A stretch of 64,000 nucleotides of DNA from Pseudomonas sp. 10-1B (GTDB lineage: Bacteria; Pseudomonadota; Gammaproteobacteria; Pseudomonadales; Pseudomonadaceae). Every line of letters starts with the position of its first letter. Within the stretch, counting starts at the first letter, position 1. The stretch is from assembly GCF_000935045.1 (NCBI RefSeq), contig NZ_JYKS01000011.1:1-64000 (forward strand). Reading direction: 5' to 3'. Shown in pieces: positions 42,156 to 51,212 of the stretch. The notes below the pieces were generated by a model. It had not been told where the DNA came from. It did no database searches and saw only the letters and a list, made by a program, of their open reading frames with translations. The position numbers were made by a program, and so were the translations under genes.

Positions 42156-42344
42156 TCACTTCTTCAGCGGAACCCGCGGCATGAAGCGGCCTTTCTTGCT
42201 GCGCTGCAGGTGTGCAGGCTGGAGCTGTTCCGAATCATCCAGCGTCATGTGGGCGAAACCCAGGCGGAAGGCCGCCTGGCCGCAACGCACCTGGCTGTTG
42301 ATCGGGAACGCGTCGTTCAGGTCTTCGAAAAAAGATTCGCTCAT
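42156..42344 (-). CDS. Small hypothetical protein
   Basis: This 62-residue protein begins M-S-E-S-F-F-E-D-L-N-D-A-F and ends with a basic tail (R-S-K-K-G-R-F-M-P-R). GGAGGG precedes ATG 42344, which decides against an upstream in-frame start. No family is recognised. It is convergent with the previous small gene. Confidence 0.6.
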   Translation of the reverse strand: MSESFFEDLNDAFPINSQVRCGQAAFRLGFAHMTLDDSEQLQPAHLQRSKKGRFMPRVPLKK

Positions 42345-42483
42345 GCCCTGTCTCCCTCCAGTGACGGTCGCGCCGGCAACCAGAAAAGTTGCCCAGGTAA
42401 ACGCGGCCTGTGAAACTGAGACTAGCCGGTCATTTGCAGACCGACTAGACAAAAGCCCTGCAGCCGACCAGTGGCAAAACGCT

Positions 42484-42804
42484 CTACTTCAAGCGTACCG
42501 CCGTACCGGTGGCGAATACCACGACCATGCCGCCCTGTACCGACGGCATGCTGATCTCGAAATCCACCCCTACCACCGCATCGGCTTGCAACTGGCGTGC
42601 CCGCGCCTTCAGTTCTTCTGTGGCCTGTTCACGGGCCTCGCGCAGCGCGCTTTCCAGGGTTTGCGAACGGCCGCCGAAGAAGTCGCGAAAACGTGCAAAG
42701 AAATCGCGCACGAAGTTGATGCCCTGCACCGATTCGGAACTGACCACACCCAAGTATTCGGCAATCGGGCGGCCTTCGAGCTGGCTGGTGGTGGAAATGA
42801 TCAT
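42484..42804 (-). CDS. YbjQ-family (UPF0145) heavy-metal-binding-domain protein
   Basis: This 106-residue protein (start M-I-I-S-T-T) has the YbjQ pattern: G-V-V-S-S-E-S-V-Q-G-I-N near 20-32, a helical A-R-x-Q-A-T-E-E-L-K-A-R segment and A-D-A-V-V-G-V-D-F-E near the end. Members form pentamers; the role is unknown. Start 42804 is favoured over 42828 by family length. Confidence 0.85.
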   Translation of the reverse strand: MIISTTSQLEGRPIAEYLGVVSSESVQGINFVRDFFARFRDFFGGRSQTLESALREAREQATEELKARARQLQADAVVGVDFEISMPSVQGGMVVVFATGTAVRLK

Positions 42805-42854
42805 GGGGGCGCTCCGCTGGCCTGACAAAAGGAGGCCGATTCTAGCAGAGCGGG

Positions 42855-42990
42855 GCTGCTACGCAGCCCATCGCCGGCAAGCCAGCTCCCACAGGTACTG
42901 CACAGGGCTTGAGGCCTATGCGGTCGAGGTGGGAGCTGGCTTGCCGGCGATGAGGCCAGTTCAGGCAATACAAGACAGTTGCTCCCAGTG
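42855..42990. repeat. REP pair between ybjQ-like and EamA genes
   Basis: A forward head near 42869 (ATCGCCGGCAAGCCAGCTCC) and an inverted head near 42931 (GGGAGCTGGCTTGCCGGCGA) enclose GGGCTTGAGGCCTATGCGGT. The CAATACAAGACAGTTGCTCC phrase follows at about 42966-42985. GGGGCTGCTACGCAGCCC at the left edge forms its own hairpin. Confidence 0.85.
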
Positions 42991-43019
42991 ACCGCGCCAG
43001 TGTCTGGATGCTCGACAAT

Positions 43020-43904
43020 TCAGGCGTTAGCCGCCCGCAAGCGCTGGCCGATGCGCGCGCCGAACACGTTCACCAGCAACCCGGCCATCACTAGCAAGGC
43101 GCCCCAGCCCTGGATTACCGTCAAGCGTTCGCCCAGCAACAACGCCGATGAACTCAAACCAATCACCGGCACCAGCAGCGAAAACGGCGCCACCTTGCCC
43201 GCCGGGTGGCGCGACAGCAGCTTGCTCCATAAGCTGTAGCCAAGCATGGTGGCGACAAAAGCCAGGTACGCCAGGGCCAACACCGAACTCCAGCTGATGT
43301 TGGCCAAGGCATGGCCTATACGCTCAGGGCCTTCCAACCACCAGGACAACACCAGAAAAGGCAGCGGCGGGATCAGCCCGCCCCAGATCACCAACGCCAC
43401 CAGGTCAACCGAGCCAAACCGCCGGGTAATGATATTGCCCAAACCCCACATGGCACCGCCGCACAGGGTCAGCACCAGCGCCAAGATCGGCACGTGGCCG
43501 CCATCTTCGCTGCCGATCAGTGCCAGCCCGCTGGCGGCCACCAGCAACCCCAGCACACTGGCCAGGCGCAACCGCTCACCGAGGAACAGCGCGGCGAAGC
43601 CAAGGGTGAAAAAGGCCTGCGACTGCAGGATCAGCGAGGCCAGCCCCGGTGGCATACCGCTGTACATGGCCTGGAACAGGAAGGCGAACTGGCCCAGCGA
43701 AATGGTCGCGCCGTAGGCGATCAGCCAGCGCCACGGCAGCTTCGGCCGCTTCACCAGCAAGATCGCCGGGAACGCCACCAACAAAAAGCGCAATGCCCCC
43801 AGCAACATCGGCGGCAAGCCGTCAAGGCCAACTTTGATCACCACGAAGTTGACTCCCCAGGCGACGATCACCACCAGGGCGATGAACAGGTCCTTGATCG
43901 GCAT
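43020..43904 (-). CDS. EamA-family (DMT) exporter
   Basis: This 294-residue inner-membrane protein has ten predicted helices in two EamA repeats (about 5-135 and 150-285). Family landmarks are W-G-V-N-F-V-V-I-K-V-G near the start and an R-x-x-x-P-A-G-K-V-A segment before the last helices. The start at 43904 (M-P-I-K-D-L) has AAGGA upstream. Relatives export amino acids or small metabolites. It diverges from an NCS1 permease gene across 235 bp. Confidence 0.85.
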   Translation of the reverse strand: MPIKDLFIALVVIVAWGVNFVVIKVGLDGLPPMLLGALRFLLVAFPAILLVKRPKLPWRWLIAYGATISLGQFAFLFQAMYSGMPPGLASLILQSQAFFTLGFAALFLGERLRLASVLGLLVAASGLALIGSEDGGHVPILALVLTLCGGAMWGLGNIITRRFGSVDLVALVIWGGLIPPLPFLVLSWWLEGPERIGHALANISWSSVLALAYLAFVATMLGYSLWSKLLSRHPAGKVAPFSLLVPVIGLSSSALLLGERLTVIQGWGALLVMAGLLVNVFGARIGQRLRAANA

Positions 43905-44042
43905 TGCGGCTTCCTTATTCAGGCTTTCTAGACATATTTCGTTACAGCATAAGGCTATTCCTTTACCAGGGACCAGCACAGTTGCGGTGAAGGATGGCGC
44001 AACAGTGTCACTGTTATCATCGCCAAACTTCACTTGACCAGA

Positions 44043-44056
44043 CTTGTATATACATG
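44043..44056. promoter_or_regulatory. HutC/GntR-type operator candidate
   Basis: CTTGTATATACATG contains the perfect 10-bp palindrome TGTATATACA. It matches the P. putida HutC site CTTGTATGTACAAG (recalled) at 12 of 14 bases. It lies in the divergent gap, about 85 bp upstream of the NCS1 permease. A HutC-family or related GntR repressor is the likely ligand. Confidence 0.5.
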
Positions 44057-44139
44057 ATCATATCAGACAGCAGTCATTCGCCTTGCGTCCCGCAAATGAC
44101 TTACACGCTTACACAAAAACAATGAAGCGGAGCCATTCA

Positions 44140-45537
44140 ATGTCCAGCAAACCCGTGCTCGAACGGCGCTCGATCGACTACATCCCTGAAACTGAACGCC
44201 ATGGACGCGTGTACAGTCAGTTCACCCTGTGGCTCGGAGCCAACTTGCAGATCACGGCGATCGTTACCGGCGCTCTGGCCGTGGTGCTGGGTGGCGACGT
44301 GTTCTGGTCGCTGGTCGGCCTGCTACTTGGCCAGGTGATTGGTGGTGCGGTCATGGCGCTTCATGCCGCTCAGGGCCCGCGCTTGGGGCTGCCACAGATG
44401 ATCTCCAGCCGCGTGCAGTTCGGGGTTTATGGCGCCGCTATCCCGATGGTGCTGGTCTGCTTGATGTATATGGGTTTCACCGCCACCGGTACGGTGCTCT
44501 CGGGGCAGGCGATCGGCCAGCTGTTGAGTGTCAGCGACAGCACCGGGATTTTGATATTCGCCGCCGTGATCGTGCTCGCCACGCTAGCCGGATACCGGGT
44601 TATCCATTGGATCGGCCGGATCGCCAGCGTGCTGGGCATCATCGCGTTCATCTACCTGTTCAGCCGCATCCTCATGCTGGCCGATATCGGGCAGTTGCTG
44701 GATAACCGCCATTTCACCTGGGCATCGTTCCTGCTGGCGGTCTCCCTGGCGGCATCCTGGCAGATCGCCTTCGGCCCCTATGTGGCCGACTACTCACGCT
44801 ACCTGCCCAGCAGCACGTCACCGGTCAAGACCTTCCTCGCTGCAGGCCTGGGCTCGGTAATCGGCGCCCAGGCATCGATGATCCTGGGTGTATTTGCCGC
44901 CGCTATCGCAGGTGGCGAGTTTTCCGGCCGCGAAGTGGCCTACATCGTCGGCCTGGGGGGAGTCGGCACCACCGCCGCGCTGTTGTATTTCTGCATAGCG
45001 TTCGGCAAGGTGACCATCTCGACACTGAACTCCTACGGCAGCTTCATGTGTATCGCCACCATCATCAGTGGCTTCCGTGGCCACCTGCAGATCAGCCGCG
45101 CTCAACGCCTGGGGTTCGTATTGGCCATAGTCGGCGCCGCCACCCTGGTCGCCCTGCTTGGCCAACATTCGTTTCTCACCGCGTTCAAGTCGTTCATCCT
45201 TTTCCTGCTGACCTTCTTCGTACCTTGGAGTGCGGTCAACCTGGTGGACTACTACTTCATCACCAAGGAGCGCTACGACATCCCTGCCCTCGCCGACCCA
45301 CAAGGCCGCTACGGCCGGTGGAACTGGCCAGGCATCGTTGTCTACACCGTGGGCGTGCTGATCCAGATGCCGTTCATCGATACCAAGCTGTACACAGGCC
45401 CGATGGTCGCGCACCTGGGCGGTGTGGACGTGTCATGGCTAATCGGCCTGGTAGTGCCAAGCGTGCTGTACTACTTGGTGGCGCGGCGACGGGCATTCGA
45501 GGCGCCGCCGGCGATGATCGTGCCTGAGACACATTGA
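44140..45537 (+). CDS. NCS1-family purine/cytosine-type permease
   Basis: This 465-residue inner-membrane symporter has about twelve helices. NCS1 hallmarks include G-R-V-Y-S-Q-F-T-L-W-L-G-A-N near 21-34, the G-P-R-L-G-L-P-Q-M motif near 85 and a P-W-S-A-V-N-L-V-D-Y-Y segment near 365. Substrates of the family are nucleobases, allantoin and hydantoins. Start 44140 (M-S-S-K-P-V-L-E-R-R) is chosen because the upstream extension is not family-like. It may serve the convergent catabolic locus, which is not proven. Confidence 0.85.
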   Translation: MSSKPVLERRSIDYIPETERHGRVYSQFTLWLGANLQITAIVTGALAVVLGGDVFWSLVGLLLGQVIGGAVMALHAAQGPRLGLPQMISSRVQFGVYGAAIPMVLVCLMYMGFTATGTVLSGQAIGQLLSVSDSTGILIFAAVIVLATLAGYRVIHWIGRIASVLGIIAFIYLFSRILMLADIGQLLDNRHFTWASFLLAVSLAASWQIAFGPYVADYSRYLPSSTSPVKTFLAAGLGSVIGAQASMILGVFAAAIAGGEFSGREVAYIVGLGGVGTTAALLYFCIAFGKVTISTLNSYGSFMCIATIISGFRGHLQISRAQRLGFVLAIVGAATLVALLGQHSFLTAFKSFILFLLTFFVPWSAVNLVDYYFITKERYDIPALADPQGRYGRWNWPGIVVYTVGVLIQMPFIDTKLYTGPMVAHLGGVDVSWLIGLVVPSVLYYLVARRRAFEAPPAMIVPETH

Positions 45538-45549
45538 TTGCAGTTTCGA

Positions 45550-45571
45550 GGGTGCGACAGCAGTCGCACCC
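45550..45571. terminator. Stem-loop between convergent genes
   Basis: GGGTGCGAC and GTCGCACCC form a perfect 9-bp stem around AGCA. It lies 13 bp after the NCS1 stop and about 80 bp before the convergent aldolase stop. No T tract follows on either strand, so it may be Rho-assisted or a processing/stability stem rather than an intrinsic terminator. Confidence 0.55.
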
Positions 45572-45652
45572 CCTCCCTGTACGACTGCCTGTCACAGGAA
45601 CTGAAAGCTTGACCAGATTCATGTGTGCGGTCTGGCTTATCAGCCTGGCTCT

Positions 45653-46411
45653 TCAATCCCGATAACCCGGTGCCACCCGCTCCAGCATCCGTAGCAACGC
45701 TGCCCATGCCAGTTGTATCGCATCCGGGTCGGCCAGCTCACCCCGCTTCAACCCCCTCGTCGGCTCATTGAACTGCCGCTCGGTATGTGCGCACACCTCA
45801 GCAGGCGGCAACAGCAGTTGCCCGGCACTCTGCGCCGCCAACTGGACCTCGCAGGCCTTCTCCAGGTAATACATGCGCAGGAACGCCTCAGCCACGCTGC
45901 GCCCAGTGGTCAGCAGGCCATGGTTGCGCAGGATCATCACCGGTTTGTCACCCAGGTCGGCCACCAGCCGTTGCTGTTCATCCATATCCAGTGCAATGCC
46001 TTCATAGGCGTGGTAAGCCACCTTGCCGTAAAACTCCATGGACATCTGATTGACCGGCAACAGGCCGCACTCCAGTGCCGCCACCGCGCAACCTGCACGG
46101 GTGTGGGTGTGCAGCACGCAGCGGGCATCCTCGCGGGCGGCATGAATGGCACTGTGAATGACGAACCCGGCCGGGTTGACCGGATGCGGCGAGGGCTCGA
46201 CCGGCTGCCCCTGCAGGTCGATCTTGACCAGGCTGGAGGCGGTGATCTCGTCGAACAGCAGGCCGTACGGGTTGATCAGAAAGTGATGCTCCGGCCCCGG
46301 CAAGCGCAGGGAAATATGCGTGAAGATCAGGTCGCTCATGCGCAAATGGGCAACCAGCCGGTAGCAAGCGGCCAGTTCCTGGCGCAGGCTTTGTTCCGTT
46401 GCGTTCATCAT
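45653..46411 (-). CDS. Class II aldolase/adducin family protein
   Basis: This 252-residue protein has the zinc-binding pattern of class II aldolases: V-L-H-T-H-T-R-A-G near residue 103 and a third histidine in L-R-N-H-G-L-L-T-T-G. Relatives include fuculose-phosphate aldolase, but many homologues act on unphosphorylated substrates. It starts 20 bp after the stop of the ABC binding-protein gene on the same strand, so they form one unit. Confidence 0.85.
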   Translation of the reverse strand: MMNATEQSLRQELAACYRLVAHLRMSDLIFTHISLRLPGPEHHFLINPYGLLFDEITASSLVKIDLQGQPVEPSPHPVNPAGFVIHSAIHAAREDARCVLHTHTRAGCAVAALECGLLPVNQMSMEFYGKVAYHAYEGIALDMDEQQRLVADLGDKPVMILRNHGLLTTGRSVAEAFLRMYYLEKACEVQLAAQSAGQLLLPPAEVCAHTERQFNEPTRGLKRGELADPDAIQLAWAALLRMLERVAPGYRD

Positions 46412-46431
46412 CGTTGTCCCTGTGCGGCAGG

Positions 46432-47475
46432 TCACTTGCTGGCCCAGGCATTGAAGCGCTGTTCCAGCTCTTCGCCGTGGTCGACCCAGAACTCCACATT
46501 CATCGCCAACGCTCCTTGCAGGTTCTGCGGTGAAGTGGGCACCCAGTCGGCCAAGGCCGGGTCAAGCCTGGCCGCTGCCTGGGTGTTGGTCGGCCCATAA
46601 GGGATCTGCTGTACATAGCGCACCTGGGTATCCGGCTGGTTGGCATAGGCAATCAGCCGCTTGGCCTGGTCGACATGCCGTGAGCCCTTGATAATCGCCC
46701 AGTAGTCCATGCCATACAGGCTGCCGGGCCAGACCACGGCCAGCGGGCTACCCTGCTGGGCCGCCACCGCGATGCGCCCGCTGTAGGTCGAGGTCATCAC
46801 CACATCACCCGCCGCCAGCCACTGGGCTGGCTGGGCACCGGCGTCCCACCACTGGATATAGGGCTTGAGCTCGCTGAGCTTGGCGAAGGCACGCTCGATT
46901 CCGGCCGGGGTGGACAGCACTTGGTAGACATCCTCCACTTTCACCCCGTCGGCCAGCAGCGCGAACTCCAGGTTGTATACCGCACGCTTGCGCAGACCAC
47001 GCTTGCCCGGGTACTTGGCGACGTCCCAGAAGTCGGCCCACGACGCAGGTGCCTGGGCCAGCTTGCTGCGGTCGTAAGCAATCGCCACGCTCCACACCAA
47101 GGCAGCCGAGCCGCAGTCCTGCGCGGCATCGGCAATCAGCTCGGCGGCATGACCCAGGCGCTGCCAGTCCAGGTGCTCGTAGATACCCTCGTCGCAACCG
47201 CGCATCAGGTCGGGGCCTTCGATCTGCACCACGTCCCAGTCGACATTGCCGGTATCGGCCATCACCTGGATACGCGCCATCTCGCCGTTGTATTCGCTCT
47301 GGATCAGCTTGCTGCCATCCTCGGCACTGAAAGGCTTGAAGATCGCCTCGTCCTGGGCTTTCTGGCCCGCGCCGCCATAGCCGACCACGACCATCTGCGG
47401 CGCCGCTTGCGCACTGCCCAGGCCCAAGGCCAGCAACGCTGCGCAAAGGCTGGTTACACGTGGGAATGCCTGCAT
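46432..47475 (-). CDS. ABC transporter periplasmic binding protein (PotD-like), orphan
   Basis: This 347-residue type II binding protein has a signal peptide ending at S-A-Q-A-A-P (about residue 25) and W-D-V-V-Q-I-E-G-P-D-L and D-Y-W-A-I-I-K-G-S segments like polyamine- or opine-type binders. Start 47475 has AGGAGG at ideal spacing, excluding an upstream in-frame start. No ABC permease or ATPase gene lies nearby, so it must borrow a transporter encoded elsewhere or act as a sensor. It diverges from the flavoprotein gene across a strong palindrome. Confidence 0.85.
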   Translation of the reverse strand: MQAFPRVTSLCAALLALGLGSAQAAPQMVVVGYGGAGQKAQDEAIFKPFSAEDGSKLIQSEYNGEMARIQVMADTGNVDWDVVQIEGPDLMRGCDEGIYEHLDWQRLGHAAELIADAAQDCGSAALVWSVAIAYDRSKLAQAPASWADFWDVAKYPGKRGLRKRAVYNLEFALLADGVKVEDVYQVLSTPAGIERAFAKLSELKPYIQWWDAGAQPAQWLAAGDVVMTSTYSGRIAVAAQQGSPLAVVWPGSLYGMDYWAIIKGSRHVDQAKRLIAYANQPDTQVRYVQQIPYGPTNTQAAARLDPALADWVPTSPQNLQGALAMNVEFWVDHGEELEQRFNAWASK

Positions 47476-47567
47476 CGTAGTTTCCTCCTGCCGGTGCCCA
47501 TGGGGCCCGTTTTCTTGTTGTTGTGAGGTCACACCCTCGCCGTGAGGGTGAGAAAAACCTAGCCGCG

Positions 47568-47602
47568 CCAAAGTAAAAAAACAAGTTGATTTTTTACTTT
47601 GG
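47568..47602. promoter_or_regulatory. Perfect 13-bp-arm operator in divergent promoter
   Basis: CCAAAGTAAAAAA (47568-47580) and TTTTTTACTTTGG (47590-47602) are perfect inverted arms around ACAAGTTGA. The site lies between the binding-protein and flavoprotein genes, 51 bp from the latter. It is the longest perfect operator-like palindrome in the window outside REPs. The XRE-cupin regulator at 49645 is the probable ligand. A hairpin CACCCTC/GAGGGTG lies beside it at 47532-47550. Confidence 0.8.
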
Positions 47603-47652
47603 CTACACTTTCATAACGAAAACAAGAACAACACCGCACCGGAGCCGCCTGT

Positions 47653-49605
47653 ATGCAGACCGCCTTCCCACACCTGTTCGAAGCCTTGCAGATCCGCGGC
47701 AAACGCTTGAAGAACCGCATCATGTCCAGCGGTCACGACACCTGCCTACCCACCGACAACCTGGTCAACGACAAGCTCATCGCCTACCAGCGCGCCCGCG
47801 CCGCCGGTGGGGTCGGCCTGATCGTGCTGCAGGTGGCCGGGGTGCATGACAGCGCGCGTTACACTTCGCATGTGCTGATGGCCACCGACGATGCCTGCAT
47901 CGACGGCTACCGCCAGCTCGCCGACGCCTGCCATGAGCACGGCACCGTGGTGCTGTCGCAGCTGTTCCACCCCGGGCGGGAGATCATGGAGTCGGCGGAC
48001 GGCTTGCTGGCGGTGGCCTACTCGGCGTCAGCAGTGCCCAATGAACGCTTCCGGGTGATGCCGCGCGCGCTTGACCAGGCGATGATTGACGAGATCATCC
48101 AAGGCTACGCCAGCGCCGCCCGGCGCCTGCACCAGGCCGGGGTGGATGGCGTTGAAGTGGTGGCCAGTCATGGATACCTGCCCGCGCAGTTCCTCAACCC
48201 ACGGGTGAACCTGCGCACCGACGGCTACAACGGCGAGCTGGAACAGCGCCTGAGGTTCCTGCGCGAAGTACTGGCCGCCGTGCGCGCGGCCACCGACGAA
48301 CAATTCATCATCGGCCTGCGCATCAGCGCCGACGAGCGCGACAGCCAGGGGCTGAGCGAGGACGAGTCGCTGGCCGCAGCCGTTGCCTTGCAACACCAGC
48401 TCGACTACCTGCACATCGTTGCCGGCACCTCGGCGTCGTTGGGCGGCGCCGTGCATATCGTCCCGCCAATGGCCATCGAGCCGGCATACCTGGCCCGGGA
48501 AGCCGCCACCTTCAAGCAACAGCTAAACATTCCGCTGTTCGTCACCGGGCGCATCAACCAGCCCCAAGAGGCTGAACTGATCCTGGCCCGCGGCCAGGCC
48601 GACGTTTGCGGCATGACGCGCGCGCTGATCTGCGACCCGCTGATGCCGAGCAAGACCGAGCGCGGCCAGGTCGAAGACGTACGTGCCTGCATCGCCTGCA
48701 ACCAGGCCTGCATCGGCCACTTCCACCGCGGCCTGGCCATTTCCTGCATCCAACGGCCAGAAACCGGCCGCGAGTTGCAGTATGGGCAACTGACGCCCAC
48801 CGCCACCCCCAAGCGCATCCTGGTTGCCGGTGGCGGGCTCGCCGGCATGAAGGCCGCCGCCGTGGCCGCCGCGCGCGGGCACCAGGTTACGCTGTACGAG
48901 GCTGGCCCGCAGCTCGGCGGCCAGGTGCTGCTGGCCCAGCTGCTGCCACGCCGTAGCGAGTTCGGCGGCGCCAGCACCAACCTGCAGCGGGAAATGGCCC
49001 TGGCGGGTGTGGAGGTGGTACGCAACACCCGGGTCGACCGTGCCTTGGTCGAACGTGAACGGCCCGACCTGGTGATTGCCGCCACCGGTGCCACCCCCTA
49101 CTGGCCGGCGTTCGAACGCACCGGTGATTTGCAGGTGGTGGATGCCTGGCAAGTGTTGCGCAATGAAGCCAAGCTGGGGCGCTCGGTGCTGGTGATCGAC
49201 TGGCGTTGCGACTGGATTGGCCCCGGCATCGCCGAACGCCTGGTGCGCGAGGGGCACCAAGTGCAGTTGGCGGTCAACGGCACCCATTGCGGTGAAAGCC
49301 TGCCGCTGTACGTGCGCGACCAGCTGGCCGGTGAGCTGCATCGCCTGGGCATCCCCATCACACCTTATGCCCGCCTCTATGGCAGCGACGACAACACGGT
49401 GTACCTGCAGCATACCGCCAGCGGCGAACCGATGATCTTCGAAGGCATCGACACCCTGGTACTGTGCCTTGGCCATCAACCTGAAGACCGCCTGGCGACG
49501 GAGCTGGCCGGCCTGGTCGAAGTGCGGCGCGTCGGCGACTGCCTGGCACCGCGTACCGCCGAAGAAGCGATTCACGATGGTCTGACGGTTGCCTGGGCAC
49601 TCTGA
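47653..49605 (+). CDS. TMADH/2,4-dienoyl-CoA reductase-like FMN/4Fe-4S flavoprotein
   Basis: This 650-residue cytoplasmic oxidoreductase has an N-terminal old-yellow-enzyme TIM barrel (about 5-345). The 4Fe-4S cysteines C346-x2-C349-x3-C353-x11-C365 follow. The C-terminal half binds a dinucleotide with G393-G-G-L-A-G and G-A-T-P-Y-W. This is the architecture of trimethylamine, dimethylamine and histamine dehydrogenases, DgcA and 2,4-dienoyl-CoA reductase. The substrate is unknown; N-demethylation or amine oxidation is one option. An XRE-cupin gene follows 39 bp downstream. Confidence 0.88.
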   Translation: MQTAFPHLFEALQIRGKRLKNRIMSSGHDTCLPTDNLVNDKLIAYQRARAAGGVGLIVLQVAGVHDSARYTSHVLMATDDACIDGYRQLADACHEHGTVVLSQLFHPGREIMESADGLLAVAYSASAVPNERFRVMPRALDQAMIDEIIQGYASAARRLHQAGVDGVEVVASHGYLPAQFLNPRVNLRTDGYNGELEQRLRFLREVLAAVRAATDEQFIIGLRISADERDSQGLSEDESLAAAVALQHQLDYLHIVAGTSASLGGAVHIVPPMAIEPAYLAREAATFKQQLNIPLFVTGRINQPQEAELILARGQADVCGMTRALICDPLMPSKTERGQVEDVRACIACNQACIGHFHRGLAISCIQRPETGRELQYGQLTPTATPKRILVAGGGLAGMKAAAVAAARGHQVTLYEAGPQLGGQVLLAQLLPRRSEFGGASTNLQREMALAGVEVVRNTRVDRALVERERPDLVIAATGATPYWPAFERTGDLQVVDAWQVLRNEAKLGRSVLVIDWRCDWIGPGIAERLVREGHQVQLAVNGTHCGESLPLYVRDQLAGELHRLGIPITPYARLYGSDDNTVYLQHTASGEPMIFEGIDTLVLCLGHQPEDRLATELAGLVEVRRVGDCLAPRTAEEAIHDGLTVAWAL

Positions 49606-49644
49606 GGCTGTACATACTGCGGCTTTTCCGATGGACCGACGTGC

Positions 49645-50244
49645 ATGAGCCAACTCCCCCAGCCCCCCGCCAGTGAAGCCGGGGGCGCCGCGCCGCAGTT
49701 CCTGGGCACCCGCATCCGCGGCCTGCGCAAGCGCCGCGGCATGACCCTGGCGGAGCTGGCCGCGCACAGTGAACTGACCGCCGGCTACATCAGCCAGCTG
49801 GAGCGCAACCTCTCCTACCCGTCCATCCCGGCGCTGTTCAACATTGCCCGCAGCCTGGGTGTGACCATCCAGTGGTTCTTCGCCAGCGAAGCCACGACCG
49901 CGCCCGAGGACCAGGGCTATGTGGTAAGGCGCAACAGCCGCCTGAGCGTGCATTACGAAGACGGCATCGTCGATCAACTGCTCACGCCCCAGCCCAACCG
50001 CCAGCTGGAAATCCTGCACTCACGCTTCCCCCCAGGCACCTACAGCCAGCAAAGCTACAGCCATGACGGCGAAGAAGCCGGCTATGTCCTCAGTGGCAGC
50101 TTCGAGCTGTGGGTGAGTGAGCGGCATTTTCAGTTGGGCGAAGGGGACAGTTTCAGTTTTTCCAGCCAGGAGCCCCACCGCTATGGCAACCCTGGCGAGG
50201 TGGATGCAGTGGTGATCTGGGTGATCACGCCGCCGACATTCTGA
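49645..50244 (+). CDS. XRE-cupin transcriptional regulator
   Basis: This 199-residue regulator has a helix-turn-helix at about 22-76 (R-G-M-T-L-A-E-L-A-A-H-S-E-L-T-A-G-Y-I-S) and a cupin at about 120-195 (E-A-G-Y-V-L-S-G-S-F-E-L-W and P-H-R-Y-G-N). It is cotranscribed with the flavoprotein and probably binds the palindrome at 47568-47602, controlling both sides of the locus. The ligand is likely the pathway substrate or product bound in the cupin. Confidence 0.88.
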   Translation: MSQLPQPPASEAGGAAPQFLGTRIRGLRKRRGMTLAELAAHSELTAGYISQLERNLSYPSIPALFNIARSLGVTIQWFFASEATTAPEDQGYVVRRNSRLSVHYEDGIVDQLLTPQPNRQLEILHSRFPPGTYSQQSYSHDGEEAGYVLSGSFELWVSERHFQLGEGDSFSFSSQEPHRYGNPGEVDAVVIWVITPPTF

Positions 50245-50317
50245 AACTGTGGGAAGGTTGCCAGGTGCTCACACACGCTGAAGATGGTGTGGCAAACACC
50301 TGTCAGCCCTGATGCGA

Positions 50318-50390
50318 TCCCTGTGGGAGCTGGCTTGCCGGCGATGGGCCGCAAAGCGGCCCCAAATCGCTTAACTGACTGGCATCAAGG
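50318..50390. repeat. REP joined to half of the MITE end
   Basis: One inverted REP head (GGGAGCTGGCTTGCCGGCGA at about 50325) is followed by GGGCCGCAAAGCGGCCCC and TTAACTGACTGGCATCA. Read backwards, this nearly equals the left end of the complete MITE at 38943. The opposite terminal repeat is missing, and no target duplication is seen. Confidence 0.75.
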
Positions 50391-50467
50391 GAAACCCTTG
50401 CGGCGCGCTTGCGGGCTCTATTCCCTGCGCCACAGAGCCCCCCCTGCAACCAACCGTCTACCCTTGA

Positions 50468-51079
50468 TCAGGCCGCTGCAAACAGCTCAGTGGCAATCTG
50501 CGCCTGCGCAGCATCGATTGCCTGGCTGCGCTGCTCCGGGCCATAGGCCAGGCCGTGAGCACGGACGATTTCCAGGTCGGTGATGCCGATGAAACCGAGG
50601 AATACCTTGAGGAAGTCTTCATGCCCGGCACCAGTCGGCTGGTCAGCATGCAGGCCACCGGCAGTGGACACCAGCACCACCTTCTTGTCACCGCACAGGC
50701 CTTCCGGGCCAGCTTCGGTGTAGCGGAAGGTCTTGCCTGCGACGGCGACGCGGTCGATCCAGGCCTTGAGCTGGGTCGGCACGGTGAAGTTATACATCGG
50801 CGCACCAATCACCACGGCATCGGCGGCCAGGAACTCCTCCAGGGTTTCCGCGCTCAGCTTGGCTTCGAAGGCCTGGGCTGCATCGCGCACATCTTCGGGG
50901 GTGCCAGCAGCTACCAAGGTGGCCGCGGAGAAGTGGGCGATGGCGTCGGCGGCCAGGTCGCGGTACACCACTTCCACGCTCGGGTCGGCAGCTTTCCAGG
51001 CGGCGACCACTTCGCTGCTCAGCTGGCGGGAGGCGGAATTGTCGCCCAGGATGCTCGAATCGATATGCAACAGTTTCAT
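50468..51079 (-). CDS. azoR: FMN-dependent NADH:azoreductase/quinone reductase
   Basis: This 203-residue flavodoxin-like protein begins [18 protein letters not shown], the AzoR FMN-phosphate loop. It has [12 protein letters not shown] and V-S-T-A-G-G, both conserved in AzoR. It reduces quinones and azo dyes with two electrons. Start 51079 has GGAG upstream. It diverges from a LysR gene, a common arrangement. Confidence 0.92.
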   Translation of the reverse strand: MKLLHIDSSILGDNSASRQLSSEVVAAWKAADPSVEVVYRDLAADAIAHFSAATLVAAGTPEDVRDAAQAFEAKLSAETLEEFLAADAVVIGAPMYNFTVPTQLKAWIDRVAVAGKTFRYTEAGPEGLCGDKKVVLVSTAGGLHADQPTGAGHEDFLKVFLGFIGITDLEIVRAHGLAYGPEQRSQAIDAAQAQIATELFAAA

Positions 51080-51181
51080 GGGACTCTCCTGTGAATGAAG
51101 ACCGCGGCGGTGGGCGATCACGATGGGAAGAATCCTACTGGAGGGAACAATGGCTGATAAGTCGGCAAAAATGCGCTAGTT

Positions 51182-51199
51182 TGTCCCATGGATGGAACA
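51182..51199. promoter_or_regulatory. Near-palindrome in azoR/LysR gap
   Basis: TGTCCCAT-GG-ATGGAACA has 8-base arms with one mismatch. A further GGAACA copy lies at 51144. The location just upstream of the LysR start suits an autoregulatory LysR site, but the T-N11-A core of LysR boxes is not clear. Confidence 0.35.
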
Positions 51200-51212
51200 G
51201 TGGGGAATCACC

